DNA of 64,000 nucleotides from Pseudoclavibacter terrae (lineage in GTDB: Bacteria; Actinomycetota; Actinomycetes; Actinomycetales; Microbacteriaceae), in assembly GCF_008831075.1 (NCBI RefSeq), contig NZ_WBJX01000004.1, positions 124,001-188,000 on the forward strand, given 5' to 3'. Made by a program: the position numbers and the translations under genes. Below are positions 1 to 8,482 of the stretch, piece after piece; position 1 is the first letter of the stretch, and the number at the start of each line of letters is the position of its first letter. Below the pieces are notes generated by a model, which ran no database searches, was not told the origin of the DNA, and was given only the letters and a program-made list of their open reading frames with translations.

Positions 1-69
1 GGCGAACTCCGCCGTCGCCGACCCACGTTGCGAGCTCGCGGGCGGGAGCCATCGGGGCACCCGGCGCAT
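1..69 (-). CDS. TadE-like pseudopilin, N-terminal fragment (cut by window edge)
   Basis: Only the first 23 codons are inside the window. The ATG shares one base with the TGA of the upstream pilin gene, so the two are translationally coupled. The visible protein is a short basic leader followed by RGSATAEFA. That fits the Tad prepilin signature, a Gly cleavage point with Glu at +5 and an aromatic at +6, as in TadE-type minor pilins. The reading frame then leaves the window, so length and C-terminus are unknown. The call rests on this motif and on its place directly after tadA, tadB and the pilin gene. Confidence 0.55.
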   Translation of the reverse strand, partial: MRRVPRWLPPASSQRGSATAEFA

Positions 70-287
70 CATTCGTCCAGCGTGAGTGCGGTGCGGATGA
101 TGTTCTCGAGCAAGCCCTTGACCTCATCGCTCTGCATGATGACGACGAGGAGCCCCGCGAACGCGACGGCTGCCATCGTCGCGATCGCGTACTCGGCTGT
201 CGCCGCCCCCTCGTCCTCGCGCATCCGCTGCCGGAGTCTGCTCAGCGGGCCGCGGGATGCGTCGCCGAAGGTCGTGATCTGGAACAT
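69..287 (-). CDS. Flp-like small pilin, DUF4244 family
   Basis: A 72-residue protein, the size of a Flp/Tad major pilin subunit. The N-terminal third is basic and charged. Around residue 26 comes EDEGAATAEYAIAT, in which Gly is followed by Glu at +5 and Tyr at +6, the processing signature of Flp prepilins. One hydrophobic helix follows (about residues 33-51), then a short amphipathic tail. In actinobacteria DUF4244 proteins sit between tadB/C and tadE, exactly as here. It would be inserted in the membrane, trimmed by a prepilin peptidase (not in this window) and polymerised by TadA. Its start lies 60 bases after the TadB stop. Confidence 0.75.
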   Translation of the reverse strand: MFQITTFGDASRGPLSRLRQRMREDEGAATAEYAIATMAAVAFAGLLVVIMQSDEVKGLLENIIRTALTLDE

Positions 288-347
288 GGGTGTACCTCTC
301 TTATTGCGTATCGACGGTTCGAATGCGGCACGGGCGTCTCGGGCGGC

Positions 348-1388
348 TCAGAGCCGCGAGATGGTCTGGGTCACGACGGCGAGGATGAGCGGAGCGACGC
401 CGAGCAGGAGAAAGGCCGGGAGCACGCACAGGCCGAGCGGCAGCATGAGTCGCACGCCGAGTTCGGCCGCCTTCTTGCTCGATGCGGCGCGGGCGTCGCG
501 TCGCTCGAGCGCGGCTTCGCTGCGCAAGAGGGATGCGGCGGGCACCCCGGCCTCGCGGGCGAGCTCCAGCACCCGGTCGACGCGCCCGCCGCCGAGGCCC
601 GTTCGCGCCGTGGAATGCCGACCGGTACCGAGCGCCGCGTCGTCGAGCGCGCGCTGCACCAGTGGGCGGACGGCGGCGACGGATGTGCCTCCCAGCATCC
701 CGAGTGCCGTCAGGTCCATGGCGAGGCCGGGCAGCTGCTCTCGTCGTGACGCCGCTGCGATGAGTGCCCTGTTCCAGACGTGCGCGGTGACCATGAGGGC
801 GGCCCCTCCCCCAAGGCAGGCGAGGCCGATCGGGGTCCCGAAGAGCATGCCGAGGCTGTCGAAGCCGAGCGCGAGCCCGAGAAGGATTCCGACGGCGGGC
901 AACGCCATGACGAGCCGTGCGGCGCTGCTCGGGCCCGCGAGCGCGAGTTGGACCTCCCGTTCGGAGGCGCCGAAGTCGCGGAACGTCTGGGCCAGCTCGC
1001 CGAGACCCCGGGCAAGCGGGGCTCCCGTGCTCTCGGCGAGGGACCAGGCGCACCCGAGGGCTCGCCAGCTCGGCTCCTCGCGCTCCCGGAGCATCGTGCC
1101 GACTCGCTCGCCAGCGCGCACGCCTCTCGCGATGGTGAGCTCGACGGGATCGTCGGCGCCGGCGCGCCACCGCGCGGGCCGAGGAATCCCCACGCGCAGC
1201 CTGGCTTCCACCCACGATGCGCGCCGCCTCCAGCCGGTTCGTCCGAGCCTCGGCGATTCCTCGGAGGCAGCGAAGCTCGCGACGTGCTGCCACGCAGAAT
1301 CCGACGTCGTGCCGCCTGCGAGCAGGGCCGCGAGTCGCTCGACGACCGCCGCGGTGCGCTCCGCAGCGTCGACCTCATGCTGGGTCAT
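348..1388 (-). CDS. TadB/TadC-type membrane platform protein (T2SS F family)
   Basis: A 346-residue inner-membrane protein of the type II secretion F superfamily, expected to form the platform on which TadA works. The N-terminal half is soluble and Arg-rich. Two long hydrophobic stretches follow near residues 155-205 (ending in the VTAHVWNRAL region). A conserved cytoplasmic domain contains LPGLAMDLTALGMLGGTS, and the C-terminus has two further helices (LPLGLCVLPAFLLLGVAPLI). Many actinobacteria have separate tadB and tadC genes. Here one gene of intermediate length does the job, so assignment to TadB or TadC is left open. Its ATG overlaps the tadA stop (ATGA), indicating coupled translation. 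Confidence 0.75.
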   Translation of the reverse strand: MTQHEVDAAERTAAVVERLAALLAGGTTSDSAWQHVASFAASEESPRLGRTGWRRRASWVEARLRVGIPRPARWRAGADDPVELTIARGVRAGERVGTMLREREEPSWRALGCAWSLAESTGAPLARGLGELAQTFRDFGASEREVQLALAGPSSAARLVMALPAVGILLGLALGFDSLGMLFGTPIGLACLGGGAALMVTAHVWNRALIAAASRREQLPGLAMDLTALGMLGGTSVAAVRPLVQRALDDAALGTGRHSTARTGLGGGRVDRVLELAREAGVPAASLLRSEAALERRDARAASSKKAAELGVRLMLPLGLCVLPAFLLLGVAPLILAVVTQTISRL

Positions 1389-2578
1389 CGCCGGCCGAGA
1401 CTCCGGTGACCGGGATCGTGCCGGCTACCATCCCCGTGGCCGACATCAGCCGCACCGGTGGTGGCATGCGAGAGGGTCGTGACGTTCTCCGCCTGGCCCG
1501 ATGCCCGACGCAGGACCGATGCGATCGCCAGGCGTCCGGCCTCATCGAGGCAGAACTCCCCGATGTCGGCGAGCCGCCGGTGCCCGACGGACGAGCGCTC
1601 CACGTGCATGACGAGGTCGATCGCGCTCACGGTCTGCCTGGCGACCGCATCCTGCGTCATGCCGGCAAGCGCGCCGAGCGCCTCGAGGCGCGAGGGCACA
1701 TCGGCGAGGGAGTTCGCGTGGAGCGTCCCAGCGCCACCGTCGTGTCCCGTGTTGAGCGCGGCCAGGAGCTCCCGGAGTTCGGCACCGCGACATTCGCCGA
1801 GCACGAGCCTGTCCGGGCGCATCCGCAGCGACTCGCGGACGAGGCGTTCGAGCGGCACGCTCCCTGCACCCTCGATGTTCGCCTGTCTCGCCTCGAGCGA
1901 GACGCTGTGGGGATGCGCGATGCGGAGCTCTGCGACGTCCTCGATCACGACGATGCGGTCGCGGGGGTCTGACTCCGAGAGGATCGCGGAGAGGAACGTC
2001 GTCTTCCCGCTTCCGCCGGCGCCGGTGATGAGCACGTTGGCGCGAGCCCGCACCGCTTCCCTCACGAGCTCCTCCGCGCCAGGGGAGAAGAACGCCTGCC
2101 GGTCGAGCTGTTCGATGGTGAGCTGGCGGACTCTCGGCGCCCGAATGGAGAGGAGCGTGCCGGAGATCGACACCGGCGGCAGGACGGCGTGCACGCGGAT
2201 GCCGTCGGCGATGCGCACGTCGACGCACGGCGCGGACTCGTCGAGGTGCCTGCCGCCTGCAGCGACGATACGGACGGCCAGTTCACGCAGCACCCGCTCG
2301 CTCGGCGCCACCCAGGAATCCTCCCGCTCGGCACCGCTGCCTCGATCGACGAAGAGCCCGTCGGTGCCGTTGACGAAGAGGGCGGTGACGTCGCCGTCGG
2401 CGACGTACATCGCCAGGGGACCGAACGCGTCGGCCTGACCTCGCGTCAATGTCCGAACGGATCGCGGAACACTCTCCGCGGTGCGCGGCGGCAACGGCAG
2501 CGAGGCCGCACGCTGCGAGGCCGGACGAGCGACGAAGCGCTGGCCTGATGTCGTTTCAAGAGCTGAGCCGTGTGCCAT
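1385..2578 (-). CDS. tadA: TadA/CpaF-type secretion ATPase
   Basis: Hexameric traffic ATPase (GspE/VirB11 superfamily) that powers Tad pilus assembly at the cytoplasmic membrane. It shows the Walker A GAGGSGKTTF (near base 2020), the Asp-box/Walker B IVVIEDVAEL, and the His-box GAGTLHANSLADVPSRLEAL near the C-terminus. The N-terminal domain has the family pattern VTALFVNGTDGLFVDRG. The frame is open back to 2680, but the segment before the ATG at 2578 is Cys-rich and not family-like. I therefore prefer 2578 (397 residues), although no clear ribosome site supports either start. The Ssd-type protein often found upstream of tadA in actinobacteria is absent. Confidence 0.85.
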   Translation of the reverse strand: MAHGSALETTSGQRFVARPASQRAASLPLPPRTAESVPRSVRTLTRGQADAFGPLAMYVADGDVTALFVNGTDGLFVDRGSGAEREDSWVAPSERVLRELAVRIVAAGGRHLDESAPCVDVRIADGIRVHAVLPPVSISGTLLSIRAPRVRQLTIEQLDRQAFFSPGAEELVREAVRARANVLITGAGGSGKTTFLSAILSESDPRDRIVVIEDVAELRIAHPHSVSLEARQANIEGAGSVPLERLVRESLRMRPDRLVLGECRGAELRELLAALNTGHDGGAGTLHANSLADVPSRLEALGALAGMTQDAVARQTVSAIDLVMHVERSSVGHRRLADIGEFCLDEAGRLAIASVLRRASGQAENVTTLSHATTGAADVGHGDGSRHDPGHRSLGRR

Positions 2579-2706
2579 GCACGAAGCGTACGAACGCCAG
2601 AGACCGTCGAGTTCGATCGATGTCGCGGCTGTGCATGGGCCACTGTGCACAGGGCAGGCGACGACGAAGTCGCGCCGCACCGGACCGGGGTCGCAGGAGA
2701 ATTGAA

Positions 2707-2740
2707 GAGGCGCCCGGACAGGGGGATATCCGAGCGCCTC
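2707..2740. terminator. Hairpin upstream of tadA
   Basis: GAGGCGC and GCGCCTC arms with an additional CCGGA/TCCGA pairing form a hairpin about 34 bases long. No T-run follows on either strand. It may end transcription entering from outside or may be a leader structure of tadA. Confidence 0.35.
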
Positions 2741-3139
2741 AGCTCATGCAGCGTTCAGGGGGGGTTGATTGCTGCAGAGCGACGATAGTTGCGACAGAGA
2801 GCGAAACCATCGAGGTCCATGGTAGTGCATATTTGGTCTGGAAAAACAGCCAGGCGGCTGGCTATCGAAAAATGTTCGGCTGCAGCCCGCACTTCCGCGC
2901 GAGATCACGGTATCTGCCGCATTTTTCACCCTCGACACGCCGCGCGCTGACGCGTCCACGTGGCATGGACTGGGCCACGGCTGGCACAGGTTCGGGTTCA
3001 CATGCGCCCGAAGCGAGATGGCCTGCCACCGAAGCCCGCGGACATTCCCCCCGAAAGGCGGGAGTCACGGCACATCCTCGCTCCGTAGACTTCTGGCACG
3101 CTGCGCCGCATTGAGGCGGTGCCGGATCGCAATGACGCG
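2741..3139. other. Long intergenic region before acs, no gene seen
   Basis: About 400 bases with lower GC than the surroundings, including A-rich stretches near 2840 and 2870. Open frames here lack start signals and recognisable domains. The region should hold the promoters of the divergent tadA and acs genes. A short hairpin (AGCCA/TGGCT) lies near 2850-2866. I could not identify a confident promoter or operator. Confidence 0.4.
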
Positions 3140-3151
3140 AAAGGACCTGTG

Positions 3152-5119
3152 GTGGCTGACAAGATCGAACACCTCCTGGAAGACCTCGAGACCTTCCCGC
3201 CAAGCGACGACTTCACGTCCTCCTCCCCCGTACCCGCAGACCTCATGGCGCGCGCCGAGGAGGACAGGCTCGGCTTCTGGGCAGACCAGGCCAGGGAGCT
3301 GCACTGGTCGACCCCCTTCACGGAGGTCCTCGACTGGAGCGACGCCCCGTTCGCGAAGTGGTTCGGCGACGGCACGCTCAACGCCAGCTACAACTGCGTC
3401 GACCGCCACGTGCTCGCAGGCAACGGAGACCGGGTCGCGATCTATTGGGAGGGCGAGCCTGGCGACAAGCGCACCATCACGTACTCGGACCTCCTCGGCG
3501 AGGTCAAGCGTGCCGCGAACCTCCTGGAGAGCCTCGGCGTCGCGGCAGGGGACGTCGTCGCGATCTACATGCCGATGATCCCAGAGACCGTCGTCGCGAT
3601 GCTCGCCTGCGCGCGCATCGGCGCCGTGCACTCCGTCATCTTCGGCGGGTTCAGCGCCGACTCAATCCGCAGCCGCGTCGAGGATGCGAACGCCAAGCTC
3701 GTCATCACGAGCGACGGCAGCATCCGCAAGGGCCGCATCTTCCCACTCAAGGAGACCGTGGATGCGGCGCTCGAGGCCGATGGGCACACCGTCGAGCACG
3801 TCCTCGTGGTGCGTCGTGCCGACAACGAGGTGTCGCTCACGCCGGGCAGGGACCTGTGGTGGGACGAGGAGATCGCGCAGGTCGGCGACGAGCACGTCGC
3901 CAAGCCGTTCCCCGCCGAGCATCCGCTGTTCATCCTCTACACGTCGGGCACCACGGGGAAGCCGAAGGGCCTGCTGCACACGACGGGCGGCTACCTCACG
4001 CAGACCTCGTTCACGCACCGCACGATCTTCGACCTCAAGCCGGAGCAGGACGTGTACTGGTGCTCGGCCGACGTCGGCTGGGTGACCGGGCACAGCTATT
4101 TCGTCTACGGGCCCCTGGCCAACGGCTCGACGCAGGTCATGTACGAGGGCACGCACGACACTCCGGACCTCGGCCGCTGGTTCGACATCATCCAGCGCTA
4201 CGGCGTCACGATCTTCTACACGGCGCCGACGGCGATCCGCGGCTACATGAAGTCGGGCAGGCAGATCCCCGCCAAGTACGACCTCTCATCGATCCGCCTG
4301 CTCGGCTCGGTGGGCGAGCCGATCAACCCGGAGGCGTGGGCCTGGTACCGGGAGGTCATCGGCGGCAACCGGGTGCCGGTCGTCGACACGTGGTGGCAGA
4401 CGGAGACGGGGGCCATCATGATCTCCGCGATCCCCAGCCAGGTGGCGCTCAAGCCCGGTGCCGCGCAGGTGCCGGTGCCCGGTGTTGTCGTCGAGGTCGT
4501 CGACGACCAGGGTGAGCGGGTCAATCCGGGTGAGATGGGCCTGCTCACGATCACCGAGCCGTGGCCTTCCATGGCGCGCGGCATCTACGGGGACCGCGAG
4601 CGGTTCATCGAGACGTACTGGTCGCAGTTCCCCGGGCGCTACTTCGCGGGCGACGGCGCGGGCGTCGACAAGGACGGCCACCTGTGGCTGCTCGGTCGGG
4701 TTGACGACGTCATGAACGTCTCCGGGCACCGGCTCTCGACGACGGAGATCGAGTCGGCGCTCGTCGACCACCCGTTCGTCGCCGAGTCGGCGGTCGTCGG
4801 CGCGAGCGATGAGACGACGGGGCAGGCGGTCGTCGCGTTCGTCGTGCTCAAGGAGAGCAAGAAGGCCGAGATCGAGGCGTCGGACGCACCCCAGGTGCTG
4901 CGCTCGCACGTCTCGACGAAGATCGGCGCGATCGCCAGGCCGCGCCAGGTGTACGTCGTCGCCGAGCTGCCGAAGACGCGTTCCGGCAAGATCATGCGCC
5001 GCCTGCTTCGAGACGTGGCGGACGGCAAGGCCGTGGGTGACACGACCACGCTCACCGATGCGTCCGTGATGTCCGCGATCTCCGCGGGCGTCGCATCCGG
5101 GACCGCTGACGACGACTGA
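3152..5119 (+). CDS. acs: Acetyl-CoA synthetase (AMP-forming)
   Basis: Activates acetate to acetyl-CoA through acetyl-AMP. It carries the AMP-binding P-loop-like motif YTSGTTGKPKG, the VGEPINPEAW motif, the WWQTETG signature, the YFAGDGA hinge region and the C-terminal PKTRSGKIMRR. In the last, the Lys is the catalytic residue that Gcn5-type enzymes acetylate in homologues. Length (about 655 residues) is normal. An upstream GTG at 3119 is in frame, but the GTG at 3152 is preceded by AAAGGA at 3140-3145 with proper spacing, so I chose it. It stands alone, ended by the hairpin at 5138-5177. With ackA-pta (41-44 kb) the cell has both acetate-activating routes. Confidence 0.95.
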   Translation: MADKIEHLLEDLETFPPSDDFTSSSPVPADLMARAEEDRLGFWADQARELHWSTPFTEVLDWSDAPFAKWFGDGTLNASYNCVDRHVLAGNGDRVAIYWEGEPGDKRTITYSDLLGEVKRAANLLESLGVAAGDVVAIYMPMIPETVVAMLACARIGAVHSVIFGGFSADSIRSRVEDANAKLVITSDGSIRKGRIFPLKETVDAALEADGHTVEHVLVVRRADNEVSLTPGRDLWWDEEIAQVGDEHVAKPFPAEHPLFILYTSGTTGKPKGLLHTTGGYLTQTSFTHRTIFDLKPEQDVYWCSADVGWVTGHSYFVYGPLANGSTQVMYEGTHDTPDLGRWFDIIQRYGVTIFYTAPTAIRGYMKSGRQIPAKYDLSSIRLLGSVGEPINPEAWAWYREVIGGNRVPVVDTWWQTETGAIMISAIPSQVALKPGAAQVPVPGVVVEVVDDQGERVNPGEMGLLTITEPWPSMARGIYGDRERFIETYWSQFPGRYFAGDGAGVDKDGHLWLLGRVDDVMNVSGHRLSTTEIESALVDHPFVAESAVVGASDETTGQAVVAFVVLKESKKAEIEASDAPQVLRSHVSTKIGAIARPRQVYVVAELPKTRSGKIMRRLLRDVADGKAVGDTTTLTDASVMSAISAGVASGTADDD

Positions 5120-5137
5120 TCCGCACGGCGGGACGAA

Positions 5138-5177
5138 CGAAGCCCTGCACCTCCCGGAAGAGGGGTGCAGGGCTTCG
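5138..5177. terminator. Bidirectional terminator between acs and ridA
   Basis: A perfect 14-bp stem (CGAAGCCCTGCACC with its complement) and a 12-base loop lie between the convergent acs and ridA genes. No strong T-run is present, which is common in this genome. Confidence 0.75.
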
Positions 5178-5206
5178 TGGCGTGCGGATGCTCGCGGGCG
5201 AGCTCG

Positions 5207-5668
5207 CTATTCGTACGCGACGATGAGGTCGACCTCGACGGGCGAGTCGAGCGGCAGCACGGCGACGCCGACCGCGGCGCGGACATGCTTGCCCGCATCG
5301 CCGAACGCGAGGCCGAGCATCTCGGAGACGCCGTTGGCGACCAGGGGCTGCTCCGTGAAGTCCGGAGCGGAGGCGACGTAGACCGTGACCTTCACCACGC
5401 GCGTGACGCGGTCGAGGTCGCCGATGACGGACTTGATGGCGGCGAGCGCGTTGAGGCCGGCGAAGGCGGCGAACTCGATCGCATCATCGCGCGGCACCTC
5501 GGCGCCGACCTTGCCCTTCTCGGGGATGGCGCCCTCGATGAACGGCAGCTGGCCGGACGTGTAGACGAGACCGCCGTGCTCGACAGCCGGGACGTAGTCG
5601 GCGACCGGAGCGGCGACGGGCGGCACCGCCATTCCCATGGCGCCGAGACGCTCTTCGACCTGGCTCAT
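5207..5668 (-). CDS. ridA: RidA-family enamine/imine deaminase
   Basis: A 153-residue YjgF/YER057c/UK114 protein. RidA hydrolyses reactive enamine/imine intermediates released by PLP enzymes such as threonine dehydratase. Family features seen are GGLVYTSGQLPF in the N-terminal half, LNALAAIKSVIGDLD in the middle, and HVRAAVGVAVLPLDSPVEVD near the C-terminus. The Arg of HVRAAVGVA matches the substrate carboxylate-binding Arg. Its ATG overlaps the stop of the DUF4177 gene (ATGA at 5665-5668), so the two form an operon. It could belong to a RidA subfamily of unknown substrate. Confidence 0.85.
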   Translation of the reverse strand: MSQVEERLGAMGMAVPPVAAPVADYVPAVEHGGLVYTSGQLPFIEGAIPEKGKVGAEVPRDDAIEFAAFAGLNALAAIKSVIGDLDRVTRVVKVTVYVASAPDFTEQPLVANGVSEMLGLAFGDAGKHVRAAVGVAVLPLDSPVEVDLIVAYE

Positions 5669-5829
5669 GACTGCTCCCCCGCGATCGGACGCTTCATGTA
5701 GGCGACGGAGCCGCCCTCAGCGTTGGTGGAAACCTGGACCAGTTCCCAGCCCTGAGCACCCCAGTTGTTGAGGATGACAGTGGGGGTGTGCAACGGGAGC
5801 GGGGTGATGAAATATTCCCACTTCTGCAT
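5665..5829 (-). CDS. DUF4177-family small protein (54 aa)
   Basis: A 54-residue protein beginning MQKWEYFITPLP and containing NNWGAQGWELVQV, the WGxxGWELV core of DUF4177. Molecular function is unknown. The start is well supported by AGGAGGA at 5835-5841, six bases before the ATG. The stop overlaps the ridA start (ATGA), so it is co-translated with ridA. It lies about 100 bases from the divergent PBP gene. Genes this short are easily missed by automatic calling. Confidence 0.85.
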   Translation of the reverse strand: MQKWEYFITPLPLHTPTVILNNWGAQGWELVQVSTNAEGGSVAYMKRPIAGEQS

Positions 5830-5926
5830 GGACGTCCTCCTGTGCGTGAGCGCTCAGGCGCTTCATGGGGTTCTCATTGAACACTCCTGAAGACGCCGAG
5901 AGCGGGTGTGACTTACCCTTGATCCT

Positions 5927-8449
5927 ATGTCTGTCACGAATCCAGGGGCGCCCAAACGCAACATTCTGGGTGGCCTCCTAGGGCTGCTCGGTATGAGCGG
6001 AGTCGCGGGCGTGCTCGTCACGGCCATGATCACGCCGCTCATTGCCGTCACCGGTGTGGCCGCGAACAGCACCATCTCGCTGTTCGAGAACCTCCCGACG
6101 TACCTCGAGATCGGCTCGCTGCAGCAGAAGACCGAGCTGTACGCCTCCAACGGACAGAAGTTCGCCGAGTTCTACAACCAGAACCGCGAGGAGGTCTCGC
6201 TCGACCAGATCTCCCCGTACGTCGCAGCGGCGGCTATCTCGGTGGAAGACCCGCGCTTCCGTGAGCACGGCGGCGTCGACGTGATCTCCGCGGCACGAGC
6301 TCTCGCGCAGTCCGTCATCGGCGACGGCGCGGCGGGCGCATCCACGATCACCATGCAGTACGTCCGCAACGTGCGCGTGCAGACGGCCGAAGCGATCCCG
6401 AACCAGGAGGAGCGCGACAAGGCCTACCTCGAGGCGACCGAGACCACCACCGGCCGCAAGCTCCAGGAGATGCGCCTCGCGATCGGCGTCGAGAAGCAGT
6501 TCTCGAAGGACGAGATCCTGCAGGGCTACCTGAACATCGCCCTCTTCGGCGGCACGACGTACGGCATCGAGTCGGCGGCACAGCGCTACTTCGGGAAGTC
6601 GGCCCTCGACCTGAACCTGCAGGAGTCGGCCAGCCTCATCGCCATCGTGCAGGAGCCCAACGCCTACCGCCTCGACGTGCCAGAGAACATCGAGGCGAAC
6701 AAGATCCGCCGCGACTACATCCTCATGCGCATGATGGAGGAAGGCGCGATCGACCAGGCGACCTACGAGGCGACCATCGCGACGCCCGTGGAGCCCCGCC
6801 CGACCGAGCCGAGGCACGGCTGTGGCGCCGCCGAGGGCAACGCGCAGTACTTCTGCGACTACGTCCGGCTCATCATGGTGCAGGACCCGGCCTTCGGCGA
6901 GACGTACGAGGAACGGCAGTTCAACTTCCAGACCAAGGGCTACCAGATCAAGACCACCCTCGACCTCGACATGCAGGCGCAGGGCCAGGCCTCGATGGCC
7001 TCCGCGGTTCCCGCGTACGTCGAGGGCATGGACATGGGGTCGGCTGCCTCCATGGTCGAAGAGGGCACGGGCCGCGTGCTCATGATGGTGCAGAACACCG
7101 CCTTCGGTGACACGGAGGAACTGGCTGGTCAACCCGGCTACACCTCGGTGAACTACAACACCGACTACGAGTACGGCGGATCCACCGGCTTCCAGGTCGG
7201 CTCGACGTACAAGATGTTCACGCTCGCCGAATGGCTCGCGTCGGGCAAATCGCTCAACGCGTCGGTCAACGGCAAGGACCGCGCCTTCAACCTCATCAAC
7301 TTCCAGAACTCGTGCCTCGGCGCCGACGGCGGCTCCTGGTCCCCGACGAACGACGGCGGCGCGAAGGTCGGCAACGTCTCCGTCCGCCAGGCCACATCGC
7401 AGTCCATCAACACGGCCTACGTGGCGATGGCTGAGCAGCTCGACCAGTGCCGCATCCGCGACACGGCCATGGCCATGGGCGCGCACCGCGCCGACGGTGC
7501 GGTCAACGAGTCGAACCCGGCAGCCGTGCTCGGCACGAATACCATCGCGCCGCTCTCCATGGCGACCGCGGTAGCCGGCTTCGCGAACGGCGGCGTCACG
7601 TGCTCGCCCATCGCCATCGACAGCATCACGCTGCGCGACGGATCCTCCCTCGAGGCACCGAAGTCGACGTGCAACCAGGCCGTCACCCCGGAGGTCGCCG
7701 CCGGAGTCACCTCGGCGCTCCAGGGCGTCGCGAACGGCGGCACCGGCAGCGCATCCAACCCCGGCATCGCCCCCCTGATGGGCAAGACCGGCACGACGGA
7801 CAGCGGCCTGCAGACGTGGATGGTCGGCGCGACCTCGAAGGTCGGCCTCGCCGTCTGGGTCGGCAACGCGAGCGGACAGGTGCCCATGTACGGCGTGGAC
7901 CTGCCTCGCGCCGTCGGCAGCCAGACCCGTCACGTCATCTTCAACGATGTCATCGCGCAGGCGATGCGCGTCTACGGCGGCGACTCGTTCCCCGAGCCCA
8001 CCGGCAGCGCCGTCCAGAACGAGCAGGTGACGGTCCCAGACCTCGCCGGCAAGTCGACGGCTGAGGCGAAGACGTCCCTCGAGGGGCTCGGTTTCAGCGT
8101 CTCTGTCGGCAACCCGGTCGAATCCGACCAGCCGGAGGGAACCGTCGCGAGCACACTGCCGAGCGCCAACACGCGCGTCACGCAGGGCACGACGATCACG
8201 ATCAACCCGTCGCGCGGACCGGACACCGCGCCGACGTCCGACGCCCTCGCCGCCCCTGACCTCGCCGGTCAGACCCAGGAGCAGGCGCAGTCGACGCTGT
8301 CCCAGCTGGGGTTCAACGGCACGATGGCGATCCTGACCGAGAAGAGCGAGACCGTGCCGAGCGGGCAGGTCATCCGCACCGACCCGGCCCCCGGCGCAGA
8401 GCTCGAGCGCACCGGGTCCATCCAGGTCTACGTCTCTTCCGGCCCCTAG
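5927..8449 (+). CDS. Class A penicillin-binding protein with two PASTA domains (paralog 1)
   Basis: Bifunctional peptidoglycan glycosyltransferase/transpeptidase, 840 residues, anchored by one N-terminal helix (about residues 12-45). The GT51 domain has the catalytic EDPRFREHGG (near residue 107), GASTITMQ and SKDEILQGYLNIALFGGTTYG. The transpeptidase has STYK (Ser near 426), SIN (near 493) and KTGTT (near 620). Two PASTA modules follow, near residues 703 and 776, the second ending VYVSSGP. Peptidoglycan polymerisation at the outer face of the membrane is the expected role. A close paralog lies at 9471-11999, with a metallophosphoesterase between them. Confidence 0.93.
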   Translation: MSVTNPGAPKRNILGGLLGLLGMSGVAGVLVTAMITPLIAVTGVAANSTISLFENLPTYLEIGSLQQKTELYASNGQKFAEFYNQNREEVSLDQISPYVAAAAISVEDPRFREHGGVDVISAARALAQSVIGDGAAGASTITMQYVRNVRVQTAEAIPNQEERDKAYLEATETTTGRKLQEMRLAIGVEKQFSKDEILQGYLNIALFGGTTYGIESAAQRYFGKSALDLNLQESASLIAIVQEPNAYRLDVPENIEANKIRRDYILMRMMEEGAIDQATYEATIATPVEPRPTEPRHGCGAAEGNAQYFCDYVRLIMVQDPAFGETYEERQFNFQTKGYQIKTTLDLDMQAQGQASMASAVPAYVEGMDMGSAASMVEEGTGRVLMMVQNTAFGDTEELAGQPGYTSVNYNTDYEYGGSTGFQVGSTYKMFTLAEWLASGKSLNASVNGKDRAFNLINFQNSCLGADGGSWSPTNDGGAKVGNVSVRQATSQSINTAYVAMAEQLDQCRIRDTAMAMGAHRADGAVNESNPAAVLGTNTIAPLSMATAVAGFANGGVTCSPIAIDSITLRDGSSLEAPKSTCNQAVTPEVAAGVTSALQGVANGGTGSASNPGIAPLMGKTGTTDSGLQTWMVGATSKVGLAVWVGNASGQVPMYGVDLPRAVGSQTRHVIFNDVIAQAMRVYGGDSFPEPTGSAVQNEQVTVPDLAGKSTAEAKTSLEGLGFSVSVGNPVESDQPEGTVASTLPSANTRVTQGTTITINPSRGPDTAPTSDALAAPDLAGQTQEQAQSTLSQLGFNGTMAILTEKSETVPSGQVIRTDPAPGAELERTGSIQVYVSSGP

Positions 8450-8482
8450 CGGGTCATCGCACTGACTGAAACGAGTTCCACC

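Noticed and set aside
5978-7933. 651-codon frame opposite the first PBP gene
   Set aside because: Antisense shadow; the PBP on the plus strand has all catalytic motifs.
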